Shown: positions 52,804 to 60,874, numbered from the stretch's first letter. The stretch is DNA of 64,000 bases from Pseudoselenomonas ruminantium (GCF_900104055.1 NZ_FNJQ01000006.1:1-64000); one strand, 5' to 3'. Notes: a model not told the origin generated them from the letters alone. Translations and numbers: made by a program.

Positions 52804-53628
52804 ATGCTGAAGCTGGGGCAGGTCATCCCGGGAGGCGGATTCGCCTTGGGAATCGTATTCTTTTATCTGTCGTTGTTGATTTTCCTGCCGCTGGGGGCTT
52901 TCGTACTCTATGCCAGCGGCATGAGTGGGGAAAGCTTTATCCAGCAGGTGACGGATTACCGTATGTTGCATGGGTATGCGCTGAGTTTTGGCTGCGCTTT
53001 GGCCGCGGCGGTCATCAATGCCGTCTTTGGCCTGTTGCTGGCCTGGGTGCTGGTGCGTTATGATTTTCCTGGCAAGCGGCTGATGGATGGTCTTATCGAT
53101 CTGCCCTTTGCCCTGCCTACGGCGGTAGCGGGCATTGCGCTGACCACCCTCTATGTGGAAAATGGCTGGCTGGGGCAGTTCTTCTATGCCGCAGGTATTC
53201 CGTCGGCTTTTTCGGCGGTGGGCATTACCATTGCGCTGGTGTTTGTGGGGATTCCCTTTGTGGTGCGCAGCGTCCAGCCGGTGCTCAGGGATTTGGATGC
53301 TTCTTTGGAAGAGGCGGCGGCCATTATGGGAGCGGGGAAGTTCCTGACTTTCCGCAAGGTAATCCTGCCGGAACTCATCACACCGCTGATCAGCGGTTTT
53401 GCGCTGGCCTTTGCCCGGGGGATTGGGGAATATGGCAGCGTGGTGTTTATCGCAGGCAATGTGCCCTTTGAGACGGAGATTGCGCCGCTGCTCATCATGA
53501 CCAAGCTGGAGCAGTTTGATTATCAGGCGGCGGCCGCGGTGGCCATTGTGATGCTGGCTATGTCGCTGCTGGTATTGCTGGTGTTGAATGGGTATCAGCA
53601 TTATAGATTACAACGATTGGGGGCTTGA
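52804..53628 (+). CDS. cysT: CysT (CysU), sulfate ABC transporter permease
   Basis: A 274-residue permease with six membrane helices. Typical segments are LIDLPFALPTAVAGIALTTL and PFVVRSVQPVLRDLDASLEE, the EAA loop EEAAAIMGAGKFLTFRKVIL, and ARGIGEYGSVVFIAGNVPFE. It pairs with CysW to form the sulfate channel. It follows the binding-protein gene by 21 bases. A repeat element containing a strong hairpin begins 26 bases after its stop. Confidence 0.93.
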   Translation: MLKLGQVIPGGGFALGIVFFYLSLLIFLPLGAFVLYASGMSGESFIQQVTDYRMLHGYALSFGCALAAAVINAVFGLLLAWVLVRYDFPGKRLMDGLIDLPFALPTAVAGIALTTLYVENGWLGQFFYAAGIPSAFSAVGITIALVFVGIPFVVRSVQPVLRDLDASLEEAAAIMGAGKFLTFRKVILPELITPLISGFALAFARGIGEYGSVVFIAGNVPFETEIAPLLIMTKLEQFDYQAAAAVAIVMLAMSLLVLLVLNGYQHYRLQRLGA

Positions 53629-53653
53629 TTTCTGTCATTCAATGTTGTATCCA

Positions 53654-53751
53654 GGTTTTTTCTTTTAGGAGCCAGCCTTACGGCAACGGACTCCGGTCAA
53701 AAAGCAAGCACCTGCGCCAAGTTCAGTTTGATTCTTGGTGCGGGTGCTTTT
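53654..53751 (+). repeat. Dispersed intergenic repeat with terminator-like hairpin, copy 1
   Basis: About 98 bases that recur at 55546-55646. It contains a GGAGCC...GACTCC imperfect stem and then AAGCACCTGCGCCAAG (53706-53721) pairing with CTTGGTGCGGGTGCTT (53734-53749) with two wobble pairs, followed by T. Placed after cysT it would terminate transcription. The remaining sequence to 53950 shows only a possible 18-codon frame. Confidence 0.75.
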
Positions 53752-53873
53752 GGCGTTTTGTGGAACAGTCGGAGGCGGCCTTGGGGCATTTTGCTTATGG
53801 TGGCAGGATTCATTTATGTGCAGGTCGAATTTTATCAGAGTATATTGAGTTGGAGATTGAAGGGAGAAATTCT

Positions 53874-53930
53874 ATGCGGGATGATTTCAAGACCATTTAT
53901 GGAGATGATGTGAAGCGGACTGTCCGCTGA
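53874..53930 (+). CDS. Possible short peptide MRDDFKTIYGDDVKRTVR
   Basis: An 18-codon frame with a good AAGGGAGA ribosome binding sequence, ending 20 bases before the FAD oxidoreductase gene. It could be a leader peptide for that gene or chance; the sequence shows no regulatory amino-acid run. Confidence 0.25.
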   Translation: MRDDFKTIYGDDVKRTVR

Positions 53931-53950
53931 ATCTGAGGAGGATGGACATA

Positions 53951-55423
53951 ATGGAACAATCATTTGGTATTCCTATTTCTCGGCGGGATTTCATGAAGAT
54001 GACAGGACTGGCGGCGGCCGGGCTGGTTATGGGGGGCGGCGTTGCTGAGGCTAAGGGAAAAGCGGTGCTGGATTTTGGGCAGGAAAAACTGCCTGTGCTT
54101 TATGATGTGGATGTTTGCGTTGCGGGCGGCGGTCCATCCGGAACGGCGGCGGCTATAAATGCCGCGCGCAAGGGGGCGAAAACGGTCCTGCTGGAGCGCG
54201 GTGTGGCATTAGGCGGCTTGGCAGTCCTGGGTTGTGTTTATCCCTTTATGGATACCCATGCGCCGGACAGTGATACGCCCTATGTGGCAGAAGTAAAAGA
54301 CCGCCTGCGCAAACATGGGATTGAACCTTATGATGGCGTGACGGCGCAGACTTGGCATAATCCTGAGTCTTTGGCCCTGATCTATGATGAGATGTGTGCG
54401 GAGGCCGGTGTCAATATCCTCTATCAGACGGTTCTCGTGGATGTGGTCAAGGAAGGGGCAGAGATTACGGCGGTTATCGTGCAGACTATTGCAGGTTTGG
54501 CTGCCATCAAGGCCAAGACTTTTGTGGATGCGACAGGGGATGCGTATCTGTCCCGGGCAGCAGGTATTCCCTTTGAGCGGGGCTATGAAAAGACCGGGAA
54601 TAACCAGCCCCTGTCCTTCCGCTTTGAAATGGGCGGCATAGATGTAAAGCGGCTTTATCAGCATGTGGCCATTGAGCTCAAGGAGGATTGGTGCAAGTCT
54701 AAGCCGCCGTATTTTGAGATTGCCGAGGCCATGCACCGCAAGCAGCGCTATAAGCTCGAAGAGATTATGGCCAAGGGCGTGGAGTGCGGTGAAATCACGC
54801 AGGAAGAGGCGGAATACATGCAGGGCTACACCATTATTGGCAAGGATGGTGTCATGAGCATGAACTGTCCGGAAATACCTGTGCGTTTTTCGGCCAGTGA
54901 TCCCATCTCCTATAGCAAGGCTGTGACCTTTGGCCGCCGGATGATGCATAATATTGCCAATTACTTGATCCGTCATTTGCCGGGCTTCGAGCATGCCTTT
55001 ATCAGCCGCGAAGCGGCCATGCTCGGGGCACGGGAATCCTGGCGTATTCGTGGCAAGTATTATCTCGTGGAGGATGACTATCACAATCAGAGCCGTTTCC
55101 CTGATGCGGTCTGCCGTACGGCATGGTTCATTGATGCGCATGGGGAGAAGGTCTCGGAAAAGCTGCCCCAGGGCGGGTTCTATGAGATTCCCTATCGTTC
55201 GTTGGTGACGAATGAAATCAAGAATTTGCTGGTGACGGGGCGCTGCATCAGTGCCAGCTTTATTCTACAGGCGTCTATGCGCATCCAGCCTACCTGTATG
55301 AGCATTGGGGAAGCCGCGGGGATTGCGGCGGCCTGGGGGCTGAAGCATAAGATTCCGGCCAGTGAGATCCGTTGGGAGGAGATTCCTAAGGAAAAACGCA
55401 GTTATGTGAGTGCGGGGCAATAA
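53951..55423 (+). CDS. Tat-exported FAD-dependent oxidoreductase
   Basis: ATG 53951 is nine bases after GAGGAGG, so it is preferred to ATG 53942. The 490-residue protein begins with a twin-arginine signal, ISRRDFMKMTGLAAAGLVMG, so it should be exported folded to the periplasm. The FAD-binding dinucleotide fold is DVDVCVAGGGPSGTAAAINA with KTVLLERGVALGG, and the second part has TFVDATGDAYLSRAAGIPFE, a REAAMLGARESWRIRGKYYL block and LLVTGRCISASF...RIQPTCMSIGEAAGIAAA. This family (FAD_oxidored) includes uncharacterised dehydrogenases. It is bracketed by copies of an intergenic repeat, and lies between the two halves of the sulfate transporter. Confidence 0.8.
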   Translation: MEQSFGIPISRRDFMKMTGLAAAGLVMGGGVAEAKGKAVLDFGQEKLPVLYDVDVCVAGGGPSGTAAAINAARKGAKTVLLERGVALGGLAVLGCVYPFMDTHAPDSDTPYVAEVKDRLRKHGIEPYDGVTAQTWHNPESLALIYDEMCAEAGVNILYQTVLVDVVKEGAEITAVIVQTIAGLAAIKAKTFVDATGDAYLSRAAGIPFERGYEKTGNNQPLSFRFEMGGIDVKRLYQHVAIELKEDWCKSKPPYFEIAEAMHRKQRYKLEEIMAKGVECGEITQEEAEYMQGYTIIGKDGVMSMNCPEIPVRFSASDPISYSKAVTFGRRMMHNIANYLIRHLPGFEHAFISREAAMLGARESWRIRGKYYLVEDDYHNQSRFPDAVCRTAWFIDAHGEKVSEKLPQGGFYEIPYRSLVTNEIKNLLVTGRCISASFILQASMRIQPTCMSIGEAAGIAAAWGLKHKIPASEIRWEEIPKEKRSYVSAGQ

Positions 55424-55437
55424 CAGAAATGCGTGGG

Positions 55438-55500
55438 GGCGCAGGTGCTTGCTTTTTGCCCTGCGTCCTGAATGACTCCCTCGGGAATGCCGTTGACTTA
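55438..55500 (-). repeat. Dispersed intergenic repeat, inverted copy
   Basis: Bases 55438-55458 are the exact reverse complement of 55590-55610 and of 53698-53718 (a 21-base core with CAAAAAGCAAGCACC at one end). The rest is only loosely similar to the other copies, including an ACTCC arm. With the forward copy it makes a long-range inverted repeat of about 210 bases. Confidence 0.65.
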
Positions 55501-55545
55501 GCTGGATTGCGCCGGTCACCACGGCGCGGCTTTCAGCGTTATGTA

Positions 55546-55646
55546 CAGTTTTTTCGCTTAGGAGTCAGCCTGCGGCAGCGGACTCCGGTCAAAAAGCAAG
55601 CACCTGCGCCAAGTCCGGTTTGTTTCTTGCTTGGCGTGGGTGTTTT
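55546..55646 (+). repeat. Dispersed intergenic repeat with terminator-like hairpin, copy 2
   Basis: Close match to 53654-53751. GGAGTC (55561-55566) pairs perfectly with GACTCC (55581-55586), and AAGCACCTGCGCCAAG pairs with CTTGGCGTGGGTGTTT through wobble pairs. It ends 68 bases before the DUF4127 gene. The ~290-base gap 55424-55713 holds the two repeat copies and no gene I can support. Confidence 0.75.
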
Positions 55647-55713
55647 GTGTTGATTTTGGCTTGGTCTTGAAGTATAGTGGAGATAGAATTCAGATTATAG
55701 GGAGGATATTTGA

Positions 55714-57333
55714 TTGAAAAAGAGATTGAGGAAAATAGTTTCCTTATTGATTTTAGGGGGGCTGGTGTTGTCGATGCATGTGGGAGCAGCGGCGGGGAAG
55801 ATTTTGTTTATTCCTCATGACGACAGGCCGATTTCCTATCGTCAGACGGTGGAGGTTCTGCAGGAGGCGGGGTATGAAATGATTTTGCCGCCGCAGGAGC
55901 TTTTGAGCAATGCCACGAATATGGGGCATCCGGATGAGCTTTGGCAATGGCTCGATGAGAATGCCAAGGCGGCAGACTCGGCGGTTATCGCTTCCGATTC
56001 CATGCTATATGGCGGTCTGATTCCATCGCGCAAGCATGAGGTTTCTGAGGCGAAGCTGGCAGAGCGCATCGAAGGTTTTGCGCAGCTGCGTAAGGATAAT
56101 CCGCGGCTGCATCTCTATGTTTTCGATTCGCTGATGCGGACGCCTGACTGGGGGCAGGAAGGGAATATCGAGGAACCGGATTATTATGCGCAATATGGTG
56201 CGGATTTCTTCCATTATTCACGTTTGATGGATAAAAAGGAAACAGAGGGATTGTCCAAACAAGAGGAAAAGATGCTGCAGGAGCGGGAAAAGGCAATCCC
56301 TGCGGAATATATGCAGGATTGGCTGGCGCGCCGGGCTAAGAATCTGGCGGCAACCAAAAAACTGATGGATTATGCCCGGGATGGTGTGATTGACTATCTG
56401 ATTCTCGGCCGTGACGATAATGCACCGCTTTGCCAGACGCATCGGGAGAATCGGGAAATCCTAGACTATGCGGCGAAGAACAAGCTGCCGCGGACGAAGT
56501 TCCAGTCCATGCCAGGGATTGACGAGTTCAATGTCCTGTTGCTGAATCGCGCGGTCAACGATATGACTTATGAGATGCCCTTTGTTTATGTGGCATATAA
56601 TGAAGGCAAGGGCGGTGATACGGTTCCTGCCTTTTCCGATGAAAAGATTTCAGCTTCCGTAGATGCAGCGCTGGCCATTGCCGGTGGTCTTAAAGTGCCG
56701 GAGCCTAAGCGGGCGGATTTCGTGTTGCTGGTGAATACGGAAAAAAAAGGAAAAACCATCGGCCTGCATAATAGATACCCGGATGGCGGTAATTTCCAGC
56801 CGCAGCTGACAGCGGACAAGAGCACGAAACACTTTGCCGGTCTGGTGGCAGATTATGTGGCAAAGGGCTATCCAGTCGGCGTAGCGGATATCAAATATTC
56901 CAATGGTGCCGATAATGCGCTGCTGGAACAGTTGCGGCAGAAGGGCCTGTTGTTCAAACTGCGTACGTATTCGGGCTGGAATACCGCGACCAATTCCACG
57001 GGCTTTGCCATCGGGACAGGCATGCTGGCGCCCAAGATGACGGAGGCTGGCAGGAACAAATTGCTGGCTGTGCGCTATCTGGATGACTGGGCCTATCAGG
57101 CCAATGTTCGTACGGTGGTCGGCGATGAACTGGTGAAACAATTCGGCAATCCGGGTTACTATATAAAATTGCAGGATAAACTCGCCTTTGCGGAACAGCA
57201 GAACAATGAACGTATGCAGGCTTTTGCCAATAAGAATCTGCCGCATTTTGACTTCTTGCAGGGCTTTAAGGTCAAAAATCCATGGCTGCGGATGTTCGAG
57301 TGTGACATTATTTTGCCGCAGTCCGGGAAATAA
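55714..57333 (+). CDS. DUF4127 family exported protein
   Basis: TTG start eight bases after AGGGAGGA; 539 residues with a signal peptide (IVSLLILGGLVLSMHVGAAA). DUF4127 hallmarks are ILFIPHDDRPISYRQTVEVL, AVIASDSMLYGGLIPSRKHE, DYLILGRDDNAPLCQTHREN, MPGIDEFNVLLLNRAVNDM and SGWNTATNSTGFAIGTGML. The family's activity is not known; the repeated Asp/His motifs suggest a hydrolase-like active site, possibly on a glycan or phosphate. It appears to be co-directional with the solute-binding protein gene 33 bases downstream. Confidence 0.82.
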   Translation: MKKRLRKIVSLLILGGLVLSMHVGAAAGKILFIPHDDRPISYRQTVEVLQEAGYEMILPPQELLSNATNMGHPDELWQWLDENAKAADSAVIASDSMLYGGLIPSRKHEVSEAKLAERIEGFAQLRKDNPRLHLYVFDSLMRTPDWGQEGNIEEPDYYAQYGADFFHYSRLMDKKETEGLSKQEEKMLQEREKAIPAEYMQDWLARRAKNLAATKKLMDYARDGVIDYLILGRDDNAPLCQTHRENREILDYAAKNKLPRTKFQSMPGIDEFNVLLLNRAVNDMTYEMPFVYVAYNEGKGGDTVPAFSDEKISASVDAALAIAGGLKVPEPKRADFVLLVNTEKKGKTIGLHNRYPDGGNFQPQLTADKSTKHFAGLVADYVAKGYPVGVADIKYSNGADNALLEQLRQKGLLFKLRTYSGWNTATNSTGFAIGTGMLAPKMTEAGRNKLLAVRYLDDWAYQANVRTVVGDELVKQFGNPGYYIKLQDKLAFAEQQNNERMQAFANKNLPHFDFLQGFKVKNPWLRMFECDIILPQSGK

Positions 57334-57366
57334 TTTTGGCGATAAACGAGTTTGAGGGGGAGAAAT

Positions 57367-58191
57367 ATGGGGAGAAAGAATATAGTAGCGAAACTGATGG
57401 TATGCATTATGACCTTTGCCCTGCTGATTTTGCCGGGAATGTATGCCGAGGCCGGGCATTTGGAGGATATTGCGGCCAGGGGAACGATACGGATCGGCAC
57501 TACGGGGGATTATATCCCAATGTCCTATCGCAATCCGCAGACCGGAGAATATGAAGGGATTGATGCGGAACTTTCCCAGATTATCGCAGATTCTCTGGGG
57601 GTGAAGATTGAATATGTGCCGACGAGCTGGCCAACGCTTACGGCAGATACGCTGGCTGGAAAATTCGATATTGCCCTTTGCGGCATTTCGCGCAATTTCG
57701 CCCGGGCCAAGGTGATGGCCATGTCTGATGCTTATGGTGAAGGCGTGTTCGGCAAGACCATCCTCTGCCGGAAGGCGGATGCTGGTAAGTTCCAGAGCCT
57801 TGCAGATATTGACAAGCCCTCAGTCCGCGTGATGATCAATCCCGGCGGCACCAATGAGAAATTTGCCCATGCTAATCTGAAAAAAGCGCAGCTTATCGTC
57901 CATCAGGAAAACGCGGATATCCCCCGGCAGATTGCCGAAGGGAAAGCCGATATCATGATTACGGAAACCGTGGAGGCTGCCCGCTATGTGGAAAAGGATA
58001 GCAGGCTGGCCGCGCCGCTTATCCATGAGCCGTTTACCCGCCATTCCTGCGGTATCCTGATGACCAAGGGTGATCAGGAGTTTCTGAACTATATCAACTT
58101 TGTGCTGGCCGAGCTGCGCATGGATGGGACGCTGGCAAAGCTGGAGGCGAAGTATTTGAAGGTACGGGGGAACGTAAATGAAGCAAGATGA
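57367..58191 (+). CDS. Family 3 extracellular solute-binding protein
   Basis: ATG 57367 after GAGGGGGA; 274 residues with a signal peptide (LMVCIMTFALLILPGMYAEA). The type II periplasmic binding fold is clear: IRIGTTGDYIPMSYRNPQTG, YEGIDAELSQIIADSLGVKI, WPTLTADTLAGKFDIALCGI and MINPGGTNEKFAHANLKKAQ. The ligand is likely an amino acid or a small acid; related proteins are annotated as cyclohexadienyl dehydratase-like. No permease or ATPase gene is next to it, so it may serve a distant transporter. It overlaps mazG by 14 bases. Confidence 0.85.
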   Translation: MGRKNIVAKLMVCIMTFALLILPGMYAEAGHLEDIAARGTIRIGTTGDYIPMSYRNPQTGEYEGIDAELSQIIADSLGVKIEYVPTSWPTLTADTLAGKFDIALCGISRNFARAKVMAMSDAYGEGVFGKTILCRKADAGKFQSLADIDKPSVRVMINPGGTNEKFAHANLKKAQLIVHQENADIPRQIAEGKADIMITETVEAARYVEKDSRLAAPLIHEPFTRHSCGILMTKGDQEFLNYINFVLAELRMDGTLAKLEAKYLKVRGNVNEAR

Positions 58192-58657
58192 GGTACAGCG
58201 CCTGAAAGATATTGTCGATAAACTTCAAGCGGATGATGGTTGTCCTTGGGATAAGGCGCAGACGCATGAAAGTGTGAAGGCGGGCTGCATTGAAGAAGCC
58301 TGCGAGGTGTTGGCGGGAATCAATATCCTGTCGGCAACGGGCAAGGCGGAAAATCTCAAGGAAGAGCTGGGCGACCTGTTGCTGCAGGTTATTTTTCACG
58401 CTAATCTGGCGGAGAAGGAAGGGCTGTTTGATTTACAGGATGTGGCCCGCGTTGCGGCGGAAAAGATGATTCGCCGGCATCCGCATATATTTCATGAACC
58501 GATGCGTATGCCGGATGGCAGCCCCGTCACCGATTGGGCGGAAATCAAAAAGCTCGAAAAGGCAGGCCGGGAATGGGAAGATGATTATCTGCCAGCGGCC
58601 TTGGCAGAAGGGCGTGCGCTGATTGACCAGGCGGCCAAACGCAAGGATTTGTGCTGA
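58178..58657 (+). CDS. mazG: MazG-type nucleotide pyrophosphohydrolase
   Basis: A 159-residue single-domain MazG. The motif CPWDKAQTHESVKAGCIEEA, EEACEV and EELGDLLLQVIFHANLAEKE give the ExxE...ExxD magnesium-binding pattern, followed by AEKMIRRHPHIFHEPMRMPD. It hydrolyses nucleoside triphosphates to monophosphates and pyrophosphate, usually to clean the pool. It is half the length of E. coli MazG, like many Firmicutes versions. The ~265 bases after it hold the second sulfur leader. Confidence 0.9.
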   Translation: MKQDEVQRLKDIVDKLQADDGCPWDKAQTHESVKAGCIEEACEVLAGINILSATGKAENLKEELGDLLLQVIFHANLAEKEGLFDLQDVARVAAEKMIRRHPHIFHEPMRMPDGSPVTDWAEIKKLEKAGREWEDDYLPAALAEGRALIDQAAKRKDLC

Positions 58658-58696
58658 TTCATGATGAAAAGGGAAAAGTTTTTTGGCAAAAATGGC

Positions 58697-58734
58697 TTAC
58701 ACCTATTGACATGCTAGGTGTAATGGTGTAACAT
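58697..58734 (+). promoter_or_regulatory. Sulfur-operon promoter with palindromic operator, copy 2
   Basis: TTGACA (58706-58711), a 17-base spacer, TAACAT (58729-58734). The operator TTACACCTA (58697-58705), nine bases, TAGGTGTAA (58715-58723) is a perfect inverted repeat that encloses the -35 box, and a third GGTGTAA lies directly after it. The whole block matches copy 1 at 51230-51267. Confidence 0.8.
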
Positions 58735-58780
58735 AAAGTCATCGTCAATGAGCGGCGATGGTAAAAAGTGTAAATCGGGT

Positions 58781-58850
58781 TGAACTGACCAAAGAAATTG
58801 GAGGTTCTGCAGATTGCCCATAGGGGCTGTTTGCAGAGCCTTTTTCTTAT
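58781..58850 (+). promoter_or_regulatory. Conserved sulfur-operon hairpin, copy 2 (attenuator-like)
   Basis: GAGGTTCTGCAGATTGCC (58801-58818) pairs with GGCTGTTTGCAGAGCCTT (58825-58842) with a single T-T mismatch, then TTTC. Compared with copy 1 two base pairs differ on both strands of the stem (C-G to T-A, A-T to G-C), so pairing is preserved. It lies about 65 bases into the transcript and would act as a terminator before cysW. Confidence 0.78.
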
Positions 58851-58874
58851 GCAGTAATTATTGGGGGGAGCGTT

Positions 58875-58925
58875 ATGATGGTGTGGATTAGGGAAGCCGA
58901 TGGCAGGGATAGGAGGTGTTGCTGA
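58875..58925 (+). CDS. Possible leader peptide ending Cys-Cys before cysW
   Basis: ATG 58875 and ATG 58878 follow GGGGGGAG. The frame reads MMVWIREADGRDRRCC and ends with TGA whose last base is the first base of the cysW ATG. The two Arg codons AGG-AGG are the cysW ribosome binding site. A two-Cys ending in front of a sulfate-uptake operon suggests cysteine-dependent coupling, but the short frame could be chance. Confidence 0.45.
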   Translation: MMVWIREADGRDRRCC

Positions 58926-59812
58926 TGGAACTGGTCAGCAAGTTGGCAGGTGTCAAAGCAAAAGAACAACTGGGGAAAGAGTCCTGGCAGGAAAAGCTGG
59001 TCAAGTGGTCGCTGATCTTGCTGGGGGCGGCCTTCCTGGTGGTGATGATGGTTCTGCCGCTGGTACTTATCGGCGTAGAAGCGCTGGCTAAGGGCTGGGC
59101 GGCTTATGTAAGAGCTGTCAGCGAACCCTTTGCCCAGAAGGCATTGTGGCTGACGGCGGAGGCAACGATTTTAGCGGTGCTGTCCAACACCATCTTCGGT
59201 CTGGCGGCGGCCTGGCTGCTGACGAAGTTTGACTTCCGGGGCAAGAGCCTGCTGGGGGCCATCATTGACCTGCCCTTTGCGGTGTCGCCGGTGGTGGCGG
59301 GCTTGTTCTTTATCATGCTCTTTGGCAGGCTGAGCCCTTTCTATGATACACTGCAGGCCTATCAGGTGGCGGTGGTGTTTGCGGTGCCGGGGATTGTGCT
59401 GGCCACCATCTTTGTGACTTTGCCCTTTATTGCCCGCAGCATTGTGCCGGTGATGGAAACGCAGGGGCGGCAGGAGGAAGAAGCGGCGGCCCTCATGGGG
59501 GCCAGCGGCTGGCGGATCTTTTGGCAGATTACCTTGCCCAATATCAAATGGGGACTGCTCTACGGCATTATCCTCTGCAGTGCTCGGGCCATGGGCGAGT
59601 TTGGGGCCGTATCGGTGGTGTCCGGTCATATCCGGGGCAAGACCAACACCCTGCCCCTGCATATCGAGATCCTCTACAATGAATATAATTTTACGGCGGC
59701 CTTTGCGGTGGCTTCTATCTTAGTGATATTGGCGGTCGTGGTGCTGATCCTCCGCAATCTGGTGGAGTGGCGGCTCAATAAGAAGGAAAGGACTGATGAA
59801 CATGGGCTATGA
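58925..59812 (+). CDS. cysW: CysW, sulfate ABC transporter permease
   Basis: ATG 58925, eight bases after AGGAGG. The 295-residue permease has six membrane helices with a longer hydrophilic N-terminus. Typical CysW segments are AIIDLPFAVSPVVAGLFFIM, FVTLPFIARSIVPVMETQGR, the EAA loop EEEAAALMGASGWRIFWQIT, and CSARAMGEFGAVSVVSGHIR. It pairs with CysT, encoded 5.3 kb upstream. It overlaps cysA. Confidence 0.94.
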   Translation: MELVSKLAGVKAKEQLGKESWQEKLVKWSLILLGAAFLVVMMVLPLVLIGVEALAKGWAAYVRAVSEPFAQKALWLTAEATILAVLSNTIFGLAAAWLLTKFDFRGKSLLGAIIDLPFAVSPVVAGLFFIMLFGRLSPFYDTLQAYQVAVVFAVPGIVLATIFVTLPFIARSIVPVMETQGRQEEEAAALMGASGWRIFWQITLPNIKWGLLYGIILCSARAMGEFGAVSVVSGHIRGKTNTLPLHIEILYNEYNFTAAFAVASILVILAVVVLILRNLVEWRLNKKERTDEHGL

Positions 59813-60869
59813 GGTAGAGCTTAAACATATCGAAAAATATTACGGCAGCTTCAAGGCGGCAGACGATGCCAGCTTTGGGGTGGAGAAAGGCCAGCTGGCC
59901 GGACTTTTGGGTCCTTCCGGCAGCGGCAAGACCACGCTCTTGCGGATGATTGCGGGGCTGGAAAAGCCCGACAAGGGCGAAATCCTCATCGCAGGGCAGC
60001 GGGTCAATGATATTCCTGCCCGTCACCGGGGCATTGGCTTCGTATTCCAGAATTATGCCTTGTTCCGCCATATGACGGTGCGGGATAATCTGGCCTTTGG
60101 CCTGCGGGTGCAGAATGTGGACAGCCATACCATCAAGGTGCGGACCGATGAACTGTTGGAGCTTACGGGGCTGTCGGCGGTGGCCAAGCGCTATCCCCAG
60201 CAGTTATCCGGCGGCCAGCGCCAGCGGGTGGCCTTTGCCCGGGCATTGGCGCCCAATCCCAAGGTGCTCCTGCTGGACGAACCCTTTGCGGCCATTGATG
60301 CCAAGGTGCGCAAGGAGCTCCGGAGCTGGCTGCGCAATGCCATCCATAAACTGGGTATCACGAGTCTCTTTGTCACCCATGACCAGGACGAGGCCGTGGA
60401 GGTGGCAGATAAGATCATCATCGTCAACCGTGGACAGATCGAACAGGCGGGCAGCCCGCTGGAAATCTATCAGACGCCCCAGACACCCTTTGTGGCCGAT
60501 TTTATCGGCGAGTCGGTGAAGGTGCCGGATTATACGCTGTTCAAGGGCTTTGCGGACAATACGAAAGGCGCGCATATGGGGCTGATCCGGCCGGAATTCA
60601 TCGAGCTGGCCAAGGACGCCAAAGAGATTTCCCTGCCCGTTGGTGCCGAGGAAGGTGTGGTCAAGGCCACGTATTTCCGGGGCAGCAACATGGCGGTGGA
60701 TATTGAGGTGCGGGGACAGATCCTGCGGGCGGCCCGCAGTCTGGAAAAGGAGCCTCTGCAGGTGGGGGATAAGGCTTTGGCCTTTATCCATCGCATCTAC
60801 AGTCTGGAAGCGGGGCAGACCCGCATCATCGAAAACCGCGCCAAACAGCGGGAGTCAGTGGTGATTTAA
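59796..60869 (+). CDS. cysA: CysA, sulfate ABC transporter ATPase
   Basis: A 357-residue ABC ATPase with Walker A GPSGSGKTT near residue 38, Q-loop FVFQNYALFRHMTVRDNLAF, signature LSGGQRQRVAFARAL, Walker B VLLLDEPFAAIDAKVR and H-loop LFVTHDQDEAVEVADKI, then a TOBE-like C-terminus. ATG 59796 or ATG 59802 could start; both overlap the end of cysW, indicating coupling. It drives sulfate import with CysT and CysW. Confidence 0.94.
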   Translation: MNMGYEVELKHIEKYYGSFKAADDASFGVEKGQLAGLLGPSGSGKTTLLRMIAGLEKPDKGEILIAGQRVNDIPARHRGIGFVFQNYALFRHMTVRDNLAFGLRVQNVDSHTIKVRTDELLELTGLSAVAKRYPQQLSGGQRQRVAFARALAPNPKVLLLDEPFAAIDAKVRKELRSWLRNAIHKLGITSLFVTHDQDEAVEVADKIIIVNRGQIEQAGSPLEIYQTPQTPFVADFIGESVKVPDYTLFKGFADNTKGAHMGLIRPEFIELAKDAKEISLPVGAEEGVVKATYFRGSNMAVDIEVRGQILRAARSLEKEPLQVGDKALAFIHRIYSLEAGQTRIIENRAKQRESVVI

Positions 60870-60874
60870 GGCAG

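Noticed and set aside
53625..53930. Open frame of 101 codons after cysT
   Set aside because: It runs through the intergenic repeat and hairpin and shows no protein-like pattern; only its last 18 codons, with their own ribosome binding sequence, are listed as a weak possibility.
55423..55653. 74-codon frame at 55429-55653
   Set aside because: It crosses two repeat copies with opposite orientation and has no ribosome binding sequence or protein-like pattern.
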